Shown: positions 32,436 to 40,803 of the stretch, piece after piece
Layout of the letters: each line of letters opens with the position of its first letter
How positions within the stretch are numbered: position 1 is the first letter of the stretch
NCBI RefSeq assembly: GCF_000011005.1
Contig: NC_013665.1
Location: 1,961,501-2,025,500 of the forward strand
Source of the DNA: Methanocella paludicola SANAE
GTDB taxonomy: Archaea; Halobacteriota; Methanocellia; Methanocellales; Methanocellaceae
Direction of reading: 5' to 3'
DNA: 64,000 bases
Notes under the pieces: model-generated
Told to the model about the DNA's origin: nothing
Seen by the model: the letters and a program-made list of their open reading frames with translations, nothing else
The model's database searches: none
Position numbers and translations under genes: made by a program

Positions 32436-33218
32436 ATGACGAAGATAGGCAATATGCGCTTACGATATAAACAGTATATTTTTATAATTCTCGTAAGCCT
32501 TATTGCCCTTTCTTTCGGGGCTGTTCCTTCATATGCTGCCGATGGTGCCATCGATTATGATGTTACCTTTACGGCGGTCGACCCGAACAGCATAGCGCCG
32601 GTCGATGATCATCCGGAGTCCACGTCCAGGTCGGACATCTTAGCAGCTTTCTGGGAATTACCCTTACACGTCCAGCTATCGTACCTGGTTATCACCGCGG
32701 TCGCCATCCTGGGCCTTTTTAAGCTATTAACGTTCGTCTCCGGGCGCCTCAAGCACGCGCTCGAGAACCCGAAGACCAAGGAAATATTCTTCCACATCCA
32801 GAACAACCCCGGCCTCACGATCCAGCAGCTCTCGGACGAGCAGAACATCAACCGGGGCACCCTCAAGTACCACCTGAGCCAGCTATTCACGAACAATAAG
32901 ATAATGCTCGTGCGCAGGGGCAAGGTCTCCCAGCTCTACTACAACAAGCTCTCGCCCATGGATAAGGAGAGCATCATCGCCTCGTACATGAGAAGGAACG
33001 ATAAAAGCAGGCCGATACTCTTCTCGATCATGGATAACCCGGGCATGACGAATAAGGACCTGTCGGAGAAGTTCGGGCTGGACAAGAGCACTATCACCGA
33101 CTATATGAAAAAGTTCATGGACGACGATATCGTCGAGTTCCGCCAGGACGGCAAGTTCAAGCGGTGCTACGTGAAGCAGGATGCCCGCATGATCCTGTTG
33201 CGGCTGAAGCCCAATTAG
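32436..33218 (+). CDS. Membrane-anchored regulator with two winged-helix domains
   Basis: The 260-residue protein has a signal-like N-terminal helix (QYIFIILVSLIALSFGAVPSYA), a short external segment, a second membrane helix (LSYLVITAVAILGLFKLLTFV) and two winged-helix domains inside the cell (about residues 115-175 and 190-250). Both contain the PGxTxxxLSxxxxxxxxTxxxHL-like pattern of MarR/ArsR-type regulators. Such proteins are common in Methanosarcinales and relatives and are thought to link surface signals directly to transcription. It starts 22 bp after the secreted protein and is probably in one operon with it, under the dyad at 31818-31893, which could be its own operator. Confidence 0.75.
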   Translation: MTKIGNMRLRYKQYIFIILVSLIALSFGAVPSYAADGAIDYDVTFTAVDPNSIAPVDDHPESTSRSDILAAFWELPLHVQLSYLVITAVAILGLFKLLTFVSGRLKHALENPKTKEIFFHIQNNPGLTIQQLSDEQNINRGTLKYHLSQLFTNNKIMLVRRGKVSQLYYNKLSPMDKESIIASYMRRNDKSRPILFSIMDNPGMTNKDLSEKFGLDKSTITDYMKKFMDDDIVEFRQDGKFKRCYVKQDARMILLRLKPN

Positions 33219-33219
33219 C

Positions 33220-34584
33220 TTATTTTTCCAGCATCTTTTCGTATAGCAGCGGGTAGTCTTTAGCCTTCCATGCCGTTATGCCCCCAAGCACATTGTATAC
33301 CTCTTTTATACCCGCCTTTTTGAGTATGCTGGAGGCCAGGCTGGCCCTGAGTCCTGTAGAGCATATGCATGCGACGGGCTTTCCTTTAGGGACCTCAGCA
33401 ATGCGCTTTTCCAGTTCCCCGACATAGATGTGCGTCGCCTCCTTGATGCGGCCGTTTCTCCATTCGGCGTCGCTCCGGACATCGAGAACCGTTACTTTGC
33501 CCTCCGCAAGCATGCCGGCCAGCGCGTCGGGCACGAGCAGCCCCAGGAATTCCGTGTCCTGCCCCGCATTAAGCCATCGCTGGAAGCCGCCGCAGAGATA
33601 GCCTTTTACATTATCGAAGCCCAGCCTGTACAGGTATCGCGTTGCAGCGGCCGCGTCCTCTTCATTTTCTAAAAGCAGGTATATGGGGCTTTGATAGTTG
33701 ACGACCCACCCGGGCCAGGTAGCCATGCCGTCCAGCCAGATGCTGTATGCGCCCGGCATATGGGCGGAAAAAGCAGGGGGCATGCGGGCATCGATCAATG
33801 TGCCGTTGCTAATGGCTTCCCTGAATTGGGGGACGTTCATGGGACGGCAGGGGTGAGGCCCGCCAGTCACTGGAAGGCCATTCAGGTTGAACGATTCCAT
33901 CTGCTTGAAGTAAGGGGGTCGCTCGAGCGGCTCGGCCTTCTTCTTAGCGATGAACTTCTCTTTATCGAGCCGCAAGTCCGGGTTCGTGAGCCTCTCGCCG
34001 CCTATTGTCCCATCGTCGCGGTCGCTGAACCCGGTGCCGCAGACCGAGCCGGCGCCGTGGGCGGGGCAGAGTATCGTCTGGTCGCCCAGCGGGACTATCT
34101 TTTTATGTATGCTATCGTAAAGCAGGCCCGCCGCCTCTTCCGGCGTGCCCCATAGGTCCGTGCGGCCGGTCGTCCCGAAGAAGAGCGCGTCCCCTGTAAA
34201 AGCCATCAGCGGCACGTCGCCAGTATCATAAAGAACATAAGTAAGGCTTTCCGGCGTATGGCCCGGCGTCTCCAGTGCCCGGATGCGCAGATCGCCAACC
34301 CTTATCCTGTCGCCATCGCCGATGCCCTCGCCGAACTTGAAGGGAAGGCGCCTGCCATGGAGTATCCGGCAGTTGGTGCGAGCCTCCAGCTCACGGGAGC
34401 CGATCACGTAGTCTTCGTTACGGTGCGTCTCGAGAACGTACTTGATATCCATACAGCTCTGGCGGGCCATATCCAGGTAAGCGTCCACGTCCCTTCGGGG
34501 GTCAATAACTGCGGCCTCGCCTCCCGAGCCGATAAAATAGGAGAGATGGGCCAGGCCTTCTGACTTGATGCGCCGGAATATCAT
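33220..34584 (-). CDS. Metallo-beta-lactamase-fold hydrolase with two rhodanese domains
   Basis: The N-terminal ~240 residues are a metallo-beta-lactamase domain of the persulfide dioxygenase/glyoxalase II branch, but the usual THxHxDH reads THRNEDYV. The later metal ligands GHTPES and FTGDALF remain. Two rhodanese domains follow (about 255-355 and 365-450). The first lacks a catalytic cysteine; the second has ACICSTGLRASLAS with an active-site cysteine. A role in sulfane-sulfur handling is likely. The THRNED form is known in similar proteins, so it is a family variant rather than a defect. The ATG is at 34584. Confidence 0.8.
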   Translation of the reverse strand: MIFRRIKSEGLAHLSYFIGSGGEAAVIDPRRDVDAYLDMARQSCMDIKYVLETHRNEDYVIGSRELEARTNCRILHGRRLPFKFGEGIGDGDRIRVGDLRIRALETPGHTPESLTYVLYDTGDVPLMAFTGDALFFGTTGRTDLWGTPEEAAGLLYDSIHKKIVPLGDQTILCPAHGAGSVCGTGFSDRDDGTIGGERLTNPDLRLDKEKFIAKKKAEPLERPPYFKQMESFNLNGLPVTGGPHPCRPMNVPQFREAISNGTLIDARMPPAFSAHMPGAYSIWLDGMATWPGWVVNYQSPIYLLLENEEDAAAATRYLYRLGFDNVKGYLCGGFQRWLNAGQDTEFLGLLVPDALAGMLAEGKVTVLDVRSDAEWRNGRIKEATHIYVGELEKRIAEVPKGKPVACICSTGLRASLASSILKKAGIKEVYNVLGGITAWKAKDYPLLYEKMLEK

Positions 34585-34711
34585 GAATACCAGATTAATA
34601 TTTAACGGGACGGATATTTAAATCGAGCACATTGCGCTTCAGGTACTTCGAGGTCCGGACAAACCCGTAACAACCTATATATTTGGCCGATACGATACAG
34701 TAGAAACAGAC
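34585..34711. promoter_or_regulatory. Divergent promoter region, with TATA box for the leader transcript
   Basis: The plus-strand TATA-like box TATATATTT lies at 34676-34684. Transcription start about 25 bp downstream would fall near 34706, only a few bases before the ATG of the leader ORF at 34712. The minus-strand promoter of the MBL gene is in the AT-rich stretch near 34590-34620. No other gene is seen. Confidence 0.55.
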
Positions 34712-34789
34712 ATGAGCCAATCAGCCCTGAATATAGCTGCACTATCGTTTGGTTTTAACGGCAGCTACGGCTTTTGGCGGTTTAACTAA
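34712..34789 (+). CDS. Aromatic-rich leader peptide before ADH synthase
   Basis: A 25-codon frame starts with ATG at 34712 and ends with TAA at 34787-34789. Its C-terminal half is SFGFNGSYGFWRFN, that is four phenylalanines, one tyrosine and one tryptophan in the last 13 residues. It is the first ORF after the predicted start site and would be read from a nearly leaderless mRNA. The downstream gene catalyses the first step of archaeal aromatic amino acid synthesis. A GC-rich segment and a run of six T follow at 34797-34817. This looks like a transcription-attenuation leader; such control is well known in bacteria but not, as far as I know, in archaea. Confidence 0.5.
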   Translation: MSQSALNIAALSFGFNGSYGFWRFN

Positions 34790-34838
34790 GGACAACGCGG
34801 CCGGCGCTTGATTTTTTCGAACCCCTGCGGCTTTGTCC
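34790..34838 (+). terminator. Possible attenuator after the leader peptide
   Basis: GCGGCCGGCGC (34797-34807) is followed by ATTTTTT ending at 34817, the kind of GC-rich plus U-run arrangement at which archaeal RNA polymerase can stop. An overlapping pairing, GGACAA (34790-34795) with TTGTCC (34833-34838), would form a larger stem. The alternative folds make attenuation possible but are not proof. Confidence 0.35.
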
Positions 34839-34888
34839 CTGCATTTTTCGAAGATCATCAGCGTCGGCCCCGAAAGGAAGGACCGAAC

Positions 34889-35713
34889 ATGGATGGTAAG
34901 ACTATTCGCATGAGCCGGATCCTGGAATCCGGAAGGGCTGTCATCGTGCCTATGGACCACGGTGTCAGCGAGGGGCCTATCGAGGGCTTGACCGATATGG
35001 GCCGTATGGTATCGTTAGTGGAAAAAGGCGGCGCCAGCGCCGTGTTGCTGCATAAGGGCGTCGTGAAGTCGCTGAGTACGGCGCCGAAGTGCGGCATTAT
35101 CGTACACATGTCCGCCGGCACGAAACTCGGCATGGATAAGAACCGTAAAGTGATCGTATCTTCAGTGGAGCAGGCCGTCAGGCTGGGCGCGGATGCGATC
35201 TCAGTACACGTGAATATCGGGGGATGCGACACGGAGCCCGACATGCTCTGCGACCTTGGGGAGATAGCGGACGAGTGCGATGCAACGGGCATGCCGCTGC
35301 TGGCGATGACCTATGCCAGGGGCAAAAACGCCGCCGGGACGCCCGAAGAGATTGCCCACGTGGCCAGGGTCGGTGGGGAGCTCGGCGCCGACATCGTGAA
35401 GTGCCCGTACACAGGAGACATCAGGTCAATGCGCCTGGTAACGGACGGATGCCCTGCTCCCGTAGTGATCGCCGGCGGGCCCAAATGCGAGAACGACTAC
35501 GAGGTGCTTAAGATGGTAGAGGACGCCATGGCCGCGGGCGCGATCGGCATCTCGCTGGGCAGGAACATATTCCAGCACGCCCGGCCCGACCTGATGACCG
35601 CGGCGCTCAGGGCCGTCATCATCGACGGCATATCGGCGAAGCAGGCATCTTCGATTCTCAGGGGCTATGTGAAGGAATCAGCGGTCGGGCATCTTACGGT
35701 GGCTATGCATTAG
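34889..35713 (+). CDS. 2-amino-3,7-dideoxy-D-threo-hept-6-ulosonate synthase
   Basis: The 274-residue class I aldolase-fold protein matches the archaeal ADH synthase (AroA'), with the N-terminal RAVIVPMDHGVSEGP, KCPYTGD containing the Schiff-base lysine, and the C-terminal phosphate-binding GGPKCENDYEVL and GAIGISLGRNIFQH. It condenses 6-deoxy-5-ketofructose 1-phosphate with aspartate semialdehyde to start the archaeal route to dehydroquinate. GGAAGG lies just before ATG 34889, and a longer frame begins at 34808, without a good start. A related fructose-bisphosphate aldolase is the alternative; the MDHG and YTGD context favours ADH synthase. Confidence 0.85.
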   Translation: MDGKTIRMSRILESGRAVIVPMDHGVSEGPIEGLTDMGRMVSLVEKGGASAVLLHKGVVKSLSTAPKCGIIVHMSAGTKLGMDKNRKVIVSSVEQAVRLGADAISVHVNIGGCDTEPDMLCDLGEIADECDATGMPLLAMTYARGKNAAGTPEEIAHVARVGGELGADIVKCPYTGDIRSMRLVTDGCPAPVVIAGGPKCENDYEVLKMVEDAMAAGAIGISLGRNIFQHARPDLMTAALRAVIIDGISAKQASSILRGYVKESAVGHLTVAMH

Positions 35714-35714
35714 G

Positions 35715-37013
35715 CTATCTTCTTGCCCATACGAGCTTTAGGGAGATGGCGATGCCGACAACGGAAATAACAGTAACCGGGCCGTAAGCCATCCATGGCG
35801 GCAGGGCCTGCGTGTCCTGCCCGTCCTTCCTCAGTTCTACAGTCATGTCGTGATCCAAGTGTACATTCTCTTGTTTTCTATCGTACTGTATAAGGTAATC
35901 GCCTTTTTCAAGATCTGATGCCCGGTAGGTCCCATTGACCTCCGCGTTAATGCTCAGGTCGTTCCCGGTAATGCTTACATTCATCGGCCATTCCGACATC
36001 AGGAACAGGGTCGGCTTTTCTTTTACCGGTATGGGCGTCCCGTCGCTCATGCTCAGCGTATTCGGCTCGTCGAGGAGAGAAAGAAGCGTGGGCGCCAGGC
36101 ATTCCTGGCCGTACGTTCCGCCGCCGTTCGTTGTGATGTTCGAGTAGAAGAACAGCGGCGCCAGCAGGCTCTCGTTCCGGGACGCCGCCATCGTATTAGC
36201 ATGCGAGCCCCTGCTGGTGGAGTCAGGGAAGCTCATGCCATGGTCAGCCGTGATGAGCAATATGGTCCCGGATCGCCTGCACGTTTCGATGAGCGCCATA
36301 AGGTCCTGGTCCATACCCTCCAGTACGGCACTGTACCCATCATATCCCAGGTTTTGGCCAGCGCTGTCGAGCCCTCCGGCGTTCACGATAAGGACGTAAT
36401 CTGCCCCCTGCTCGCTCTCATACATATAATCGACCGTGTCCCGGGCAAATCCGAGAGCCCACGAGTTATATCGAATGTATGGCTCATATGGGTCTTTACC
36501 GGCCTTTATCTTTGATAGCCCGGGATAGCCCTGCATCATCCTGCCGATATTTGACGACACGCCATGGCCATTCTTGATGAACTGGAAGTCAGGGCTATAA
36601 ATGGAATGGTTCTTTTCCCGAACGGCAATATCCAGCTCGCCCAGCATCTCCCTGCTATCCCCGTTCTCCAGGATGCCCAGCGCGAGATATCCATCGTCAT
36701 GGAGCGCATCGAATATGGTGGCGTGGTAGTAGGTGATCTCCTCGGGGGATATGTTGGAGTATCCCGTGACAATGACGGCATGGCCGTATTCGGTGGCGGG
36801 CACGGGCACTTTTAGCTGATAATATGCGTCCGCAGCATCGAACGATCGCATATCGATGGCGTCGATGGGCATGCCGCTGGCATATGTGGCCGGCTGGCCC
36901 TGAAGATATGAGGAGCCAAGGCCGTCGATGATGACGATGACGGTGCCCTGTGCGCAGGCCGATGGCGATAAGAATATGAAAGCGGCAAGCAGGAGCATGA
37001 GCAGGTAGCGCAT
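35715..37013 (-). CDS. Secreted, membrane-anchored alkaline-phosphatase-superfamily protein
   Basis: The 432-residue protein begins with a signal sequence (YLLMLLLAAFIFLSPSACAQG) and ends in a membrane helix (VTVISVVGIAISLKLVW) with a basic tail. The domain between starts with the metal-binding strand VIVIIDGLGSSYL, has a GHAVIVTGY segment and the second metal site TADHGMSF, with SHANTMAA near it. This fits the alkaline phosphatase/phosphoglycerate mutase/sulfatase superfamily. Substrate unknown; it acts outside the membrane. A TTG at 37028 would extend the N-terminus, but the ATG at 37013 puts the signal peptide right at the start. Confidence 0.75.
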   Translation of the reverse strand: MRYLLMLLLAAFIFLSPSACAQGTVIVIIDGLGSSYLQGQPATYASGMPIDAIDMRSFDAADAYYQLKVPVPATEYGHAVIVTGYSNISPEEITYYHATIFDALHDDGYLALGILENGDSREMLGELDIAVREKNHSIYSPDFQFIKNGHGVSSNIGRMMQGYPGLSKIKAGKDPYEPYIRYNSWALGFARDTVDYMYESEQGADYVLIVNAGGLDSAGQNLGYDGYSAVLEGMDQDLMALIETCRRSGTILLITADHGMSFPDSTSRGSHANTMAASRNESLLAPLFFYSNITTNGGGTYGQECLAPTLLSLLDEPNTLSMSDGTPIPVKEKPTLFLMSEWPMNVSITGNDLSINAEVNGTYRASDLEKGDYLIQYDRKQENVHLDHDMTVELRKDGQDTQALPPWMAYGPVTVISVVGIAISLKLVWARR

Positions 37014-37072
37014 ATAACTTATTTTCAATATTTTGATATTTAGTCTTTACCATAGAACGGCGAGAAAGTATT

Positions 37073-38455
37073 ATGGCCCGTCGTATAAATCTCCTGATGA
37101 TGAAGATAAAGAACGCCGAAGGCGTTATCCGGGGCGACAGGCGGAGGGCCGACGCCCTTGACATCCTGAAGGCGGGCATCGAGGCGGTGATGCCCGAAAA
37201 CGTCATCCGTAACTCCGTTCGCCTCGAACGTAATGTGCTCGATGTCGGGGGCCGGCGATATGACATTTCCGGGTACAGGAATATTTACGTGGCAGGCGGC
37301 GGCAAAGCATCGGGCACCATGGCCGTGGCGCTTGAAAAGATACTGGACGGGCGCATCACAGCGGGCATAGTGAACGACCGCTATGGCGTCGAAGTAAAAA
37401 CCCGCACTATAAAGGTCAACCACGCCGGCCACCCGCTGCCGACAGAGGACGGCGTGCGCGGCGTGAAAGAAATGCTGGACATGCTGGCCCGTGGCGGCCC
37501 CGGCGACCTGGTGGTTTTTTTCATTTCGGGCGGTGGCTCGGCGCTATTGCCTTTTCCGGCTGAGGGCATCAGCCTGGAGGACTGTATCGGGCTTACGGAC
37601 CTGCTATTGAAGAGCGGTGCCCGCATTGCCGAGATGAACGCCGTCCGGAAGCACGTATCGGCGATAAAGGGCGGCCGGTTCCTGAAGTATACGGGCGGGG
37701 CCGCGGTCATCAGCCTCATCGTGTCCGACGTCGTGGGCGACGACATCAGCTTTATCTCTTCGGGCCCCACCGCGCCGGACGCAACTACGTATGCCGAGGC
37801 CCTGGCGGTCCTCGAGAAATACGACATCTATGATAATACGCCGGCAAGCATCAAAGTCCGCCTGGAGAATGGCGTAAGGGGCGAGATACCAGAAACGCCA
37901 AAGCCAGGGGACCCGATCTTCGAGCGGGTCAACAACGTGGTCGTGGCCGGCAACATCATCGCGCTGGAGGCGGCGGCAAAAAAGGCATTCGAGCTCCATT
38001 ACCGGCCGCTCATCCTGGGCTCGTGCATCATCGGCGAAAGCCGGGAGGTCGGATTGGTATTGTCGGGCATAGCGAAGGAGTGCCTGAAGTCCGGAAATCC
38101 TGTGGAGCCTCCGGCCGCCATCATTTCGGGCGGGGAGACCACGGTGACTATCCGGGGCAGCGGCAAGGGGGGCCGTAACCAGGAGCTGGTGCTGGGATTT
38201 TTACAGAACTATACGCCCGGGGCCACGATCGTTTCTGCCGATACCGATGGCATCGATGGGGTAACAGATGCATGCGGGGCCATAGCCGACGGTACAACGC
38301 TGGAAAGGGCGAAGAAAGGGGGGCTTTTTATAGCCGATGCATTAAAAGAAAATTCCTCGTATGATTTTTTTAGATCTCTCGGAGATCTTATCTTCACAGG
38401 GCCTACCGGCACGAACGTGAGCGACCTGAGGCTTATTCTCGTTTACAGGGATTGA
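37073..38455 (+). CDS. gckA: Glycerate 2-kinase (GckA/MOFRL type)
   Basis: The 460-residue protein has the two-domain plan of class II glycerate kinases: N-terminal YVAGGGKASGTMAVALEKIL, ISGGGSALLPFPAEGISLED, NAVRKHVSAIKGGR, then the C-terminal MOFRL domain (ISGGETTVTIRGSGKGGRNQELVLGF and DTDGIDGVTDACGAI). It phosphorylates D-glycerate with ATP, giving 2-phosphoglycerate in archaea. The ATG at 37073 is used; ATGs a few residues later are possible. It is convergent with hdrA and overlaps its 3' end by 13 bp. Confidence 0.9.
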   Translation: MARRINLLMMKIKNAEGVIRGDRRRADALDILKAGIEAVMPENVIRNSVRLERNVLDVGGRRYDISGYRNIYVAGGGKASGTMAVALEKILDGRITAGIVNDRYGVEVKTRTIKVNHAGHPLPTEDGVRGVKEMLDMLARGGPGDLVVFFISGGGSALLPFPAEGISLEDCIGLTDLLLKSGARIAEMNAVRKHVSAIKGGRFLKYTGGAAVISLIVSDVVGDDISFISSGPTAPDATTYAEALAVLEKYDIYDNTPASIKVRLENGVRGEIPETPKPGDPIFERVNNVVVAGNIIALEAAAKKAFELHYRPLILGSCIIGESREVGLVLSGIAKECLKSGNPVEPPAAIISGGETTVTIRGSGKGGRNQELVLGFLQNYTPGATIVSADTDGIDGVTDACGAIADGTTLERAKKGGLFIADALKENSSYDFFRSLGDLIFTGPTGTNVSDLRLILVYRD

Positions 38456-40803
38456 GCTTCGTGCATCTCATCCAGGCATCCTTCGGCCTGCCCGGGCATG
38501 ATGATATCTTTATTATTTAATGCGGCCTCGAACCGCTCCATCCTGGCCGCCAGCCCGCGGTAATGGGGCAGGTACGCCTCATAGTAGAAGACCCGGCCGG
38601 GGTCGATGCCCCCCTCGGCGAGCGCCTTTTTAAGCTCCTCGACACGCTTTGCGACATTCGCTTTAACTGCCCCCTCCGGGGAGTTCGTCGTGCCGTCGGC
38701 CAGGAATACGCCGGAGGCGCCGTTATTTAGCGCATATATGAGGTGTTTTGGCTCGAGGCGCATGATAGAGGGCAAACGAATAATGCGGACCGATGAGGGG
38801 CAGGCGACTCGGTTAACGCCGGCATTGTCAGCCGCCACGTAAGCGATGTTCTCGTCCAGGAACGCGATCATCCTGGGACCGGAGGCGAGCATGCCGTCGA
38901 TGCGGGCGTAAAGCGCTTCGTCGCTGCACGAGGGAAGCGATATGGCGTGTTCCGGGCAGCGCAATATGCAGCCGCCCAGGCCGATACAGGATAAGGGGTC
39001 GATCGTTATCCGGCCGTTCGTGTAGGCGGCCCCGTAGGGGCAGAGTTTAACGCAGGCGCCACATGAGGTACACTTCTCGTGATCGATGACCGCGTACTTT
39101 GGCTCGATATCGATCGGGGCGTTGACCAGCTCGGCGGCCTTCGAGGCGGCCGCACGGGCCTGCAGGATGGAGTCGGTGATGTCCTTTGCGCCCGCCGCCG
39201 TGCCGCAGACGAAGATCCCCCTCGAAGTCGTGGAGGAGGGGTCGAGCTTGGGGTGCTTTTCCTTAACGAACAGTTCGGGCGTCAGGCCGATGCCCAGGGC
39301 CTTCGCCGTTTGCATCGTGCCCGATGAGGGCTCGAGGGCACAGGAGAGAACGACCATGTCCGTCTCCAGCTCCATGGGTCCGCCGCCCAGCGTATCCTCG
39401 ACTTTGACGACAAGCGGGCCTTCGCGCTGCACCTCGGCCACACGGCCGCGTATGAACTTAACGCCTTTCTTCTGTACCTCCCGGTAATAATTCTCATAAG
39501 AGCCTGGCGCCCGAATATCGGTATAGCAGATGTATACCTCGGTGCCGGGGAAGTGGTCGCGGATGTAGCTGGCGTGCTTGAGCGCGACCATGCAGCATAT
39601 CTTCGAGCAATAAGGAATAGAGCCGGGCTTTTCGTCCCGGGAGCCCACGCACTGCACCATGACAATGCGCCTCGGGGCCATACCCGTGGCAGGGTCTTCC
39701 AGCCTGCCCGATGTCGGGCCGTTGACGGCCAGCAGCCGTGCCAGCTCCGTCTGCGTGTAGACGCCTTCGTATTTGCCGTAGCCGAACTCGTACTTCGCCG
39801 TGGGGTCCATCTCCCTATGTCCCGTGGCCACGATGACCGCGCCGGCGTGGAGCGTCTCGACCGTGCCTTCGGCACTCAGGTCGATGGCCCCGGCGCCGCA
39901 TGCCTTCACGCAGCTCCCGCATTTCTTGCAAGCCTTATCGTCAATGGTATAAGAGGAGGGGACCGCCTGGGGGAAGGGCCTGTACGCGGCCTTCCGTTTC
40001 GACAGCATGGCGTTCCATTCATCTTTGACTGTAACGGGGCATGCCTGTGCGCACTTGCCGCAGGACATGCACTTCTTAGGATCGATGTGCCGGGGCTCCG
40101 ACGCTAAGGTGACCGTAAGGTCGCCCGCGTGCCCTTTGATGCTGGCGATCCTCGAAAGCGTTCTAATATGAATGCGCTTGTTCCTCGCGACTTCGCTCAT
40201 GATGGGGGCAAGCGAGCACATGGCGCACTCTTCGGTGAGCCGGTCGGGGGAGAAGACCTTGCCTATCTTGACCATGTTCCCCCCGATGGTCGGGCTGGCC
40301 TCGATGAGATGTACTTCGATGCCCTGTTTTGCCAGTGCCAGCGCGGAGGTCATGCCGGCGATGCCCCCTCCTACGACGATGACGCTCTTCTCAGAGGTGA
40401 TCGTGATGTTATCAAGCGGCCGGGCCTCGCGTATTCCATATATCGAAGAGCGTACCTGGTCGATGGCCCGTGCCGTCGGGTCTTCCGATGGCACCCAGGC
40501 GCACTGCTCCCGGATGTTGGCGATATCGAGTAAATACGGGCTCAGCCCCGCGTCCTTCACGCAGTCCCGGAACGTGCGCTCGTGCACGATGGGGGAGCAG
40601 GAGGCGATAACGACGCGCTCAAGGCCCATCTCACGGATACGGCCTTTGATGAGCGCCTGGCCTTCGGCCGAGCAAAGGTAAGGGTAGTCTTCCACGCATT
40701 CGGCGCCTTCGGCGCGGGCGGCCCTTTTCAGGCGCCCGATATCGACGGCGCCGGCGATGTTATCGCCGCAATGGCAGATGAAGACGCCCGTTGCCGGCCT
40801 CAT
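38443..40803 (-). CDS. hdrA: HdrA-like protein with a degenerate C-terminal MvhD domain
   Basis: The 786-residue protein has the HdrA N-terminus (FICHCG), an FAD site GGGIAG at 145-150, ferredoxin motifs at C245-C255 and C292-C302, and a C-terminal pair starting at C578. The second motif of that pair reads CIGLGGCILRC (606-616), so one cluster ligand is a leucine (609). From about 645 to 760 the chain follows MvhD (DNAGVNRVACPSSVRIIRL; GASGVF), but all the cysteines of its [2Fe-2S] site are gone: CCNWC became LDENI, the MCSG and GCHxGDC cysteines are also lost. HdrA normally bifurcates electrons between heterodisulfide and ferredoxin; here input through MvhD cannot work. The stop overlaps hdrB's neighbour layout as part of hdrCBA. 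Confidence 0.85.
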   Translation of the reverse strand: MRPATGVFICHCGDNIAGAVDIGRLKRAARAEGAECVEDYPYLCSAEGQALIKGRIREMGLERVVIASCSPIVHERTFRDCVKDAGLSPYLLDIANIREQCAWVPSEDPTARAIDQVRSSIYGIREARPLDNITITSEKSVIVVGGGIAGMTSALALAKQGIEVHLIEASPTIGGNMVKIGKVFSPDRLTEECAMCSLAPIMSEVARNKRIHIRTLSRIASIKGHAGDLTVTLASEPRHIDPKKCMSCGKCAQACPVTVKDEWNAMLSKRKAAYRPFPQAVPSSYTIDDKACKKCGSCVKACGAGAIDLSAEGTVETLHAGAVIVATGHREMDPTAKYEFGYGKYEGVYTQTELARLLAVNGPTSGRLEDPATGMAPRRIVMVQCVGSRDEKPGSIPYCSKICCMVALKHASYIRDHFPGTEVYICYTDIRAPGSYENYYREVQKKGVKFIRGRVAEVQREGPLVVKVEDTLGGGPMELETDMVVLSCALEPSSGTMQTAKALGIGLTPELFVKEKHPKLDPSSTTSRGIFVCGTAAGAKDITDSILQARAAASKAAELVNAPIDIEPKYAVIDHEKCTSCGACVKLCPYGAAYTNGRITIDPLSCIGLGGCILRCPEHAISLPSCSDEALYARIDGMLASGPRMIAFLDENIAYVAADNAGVNRVACPSSVRIIRLPSIMRLEPKHLIYALNNGASGVFLADGTTNSPEGAVKANVAKRVEELKKALAEGGIDPGRVFYYEAYLPHYRGLAARMERFEAALNNKDIIMPGQAEGCLDEMHEAQSL

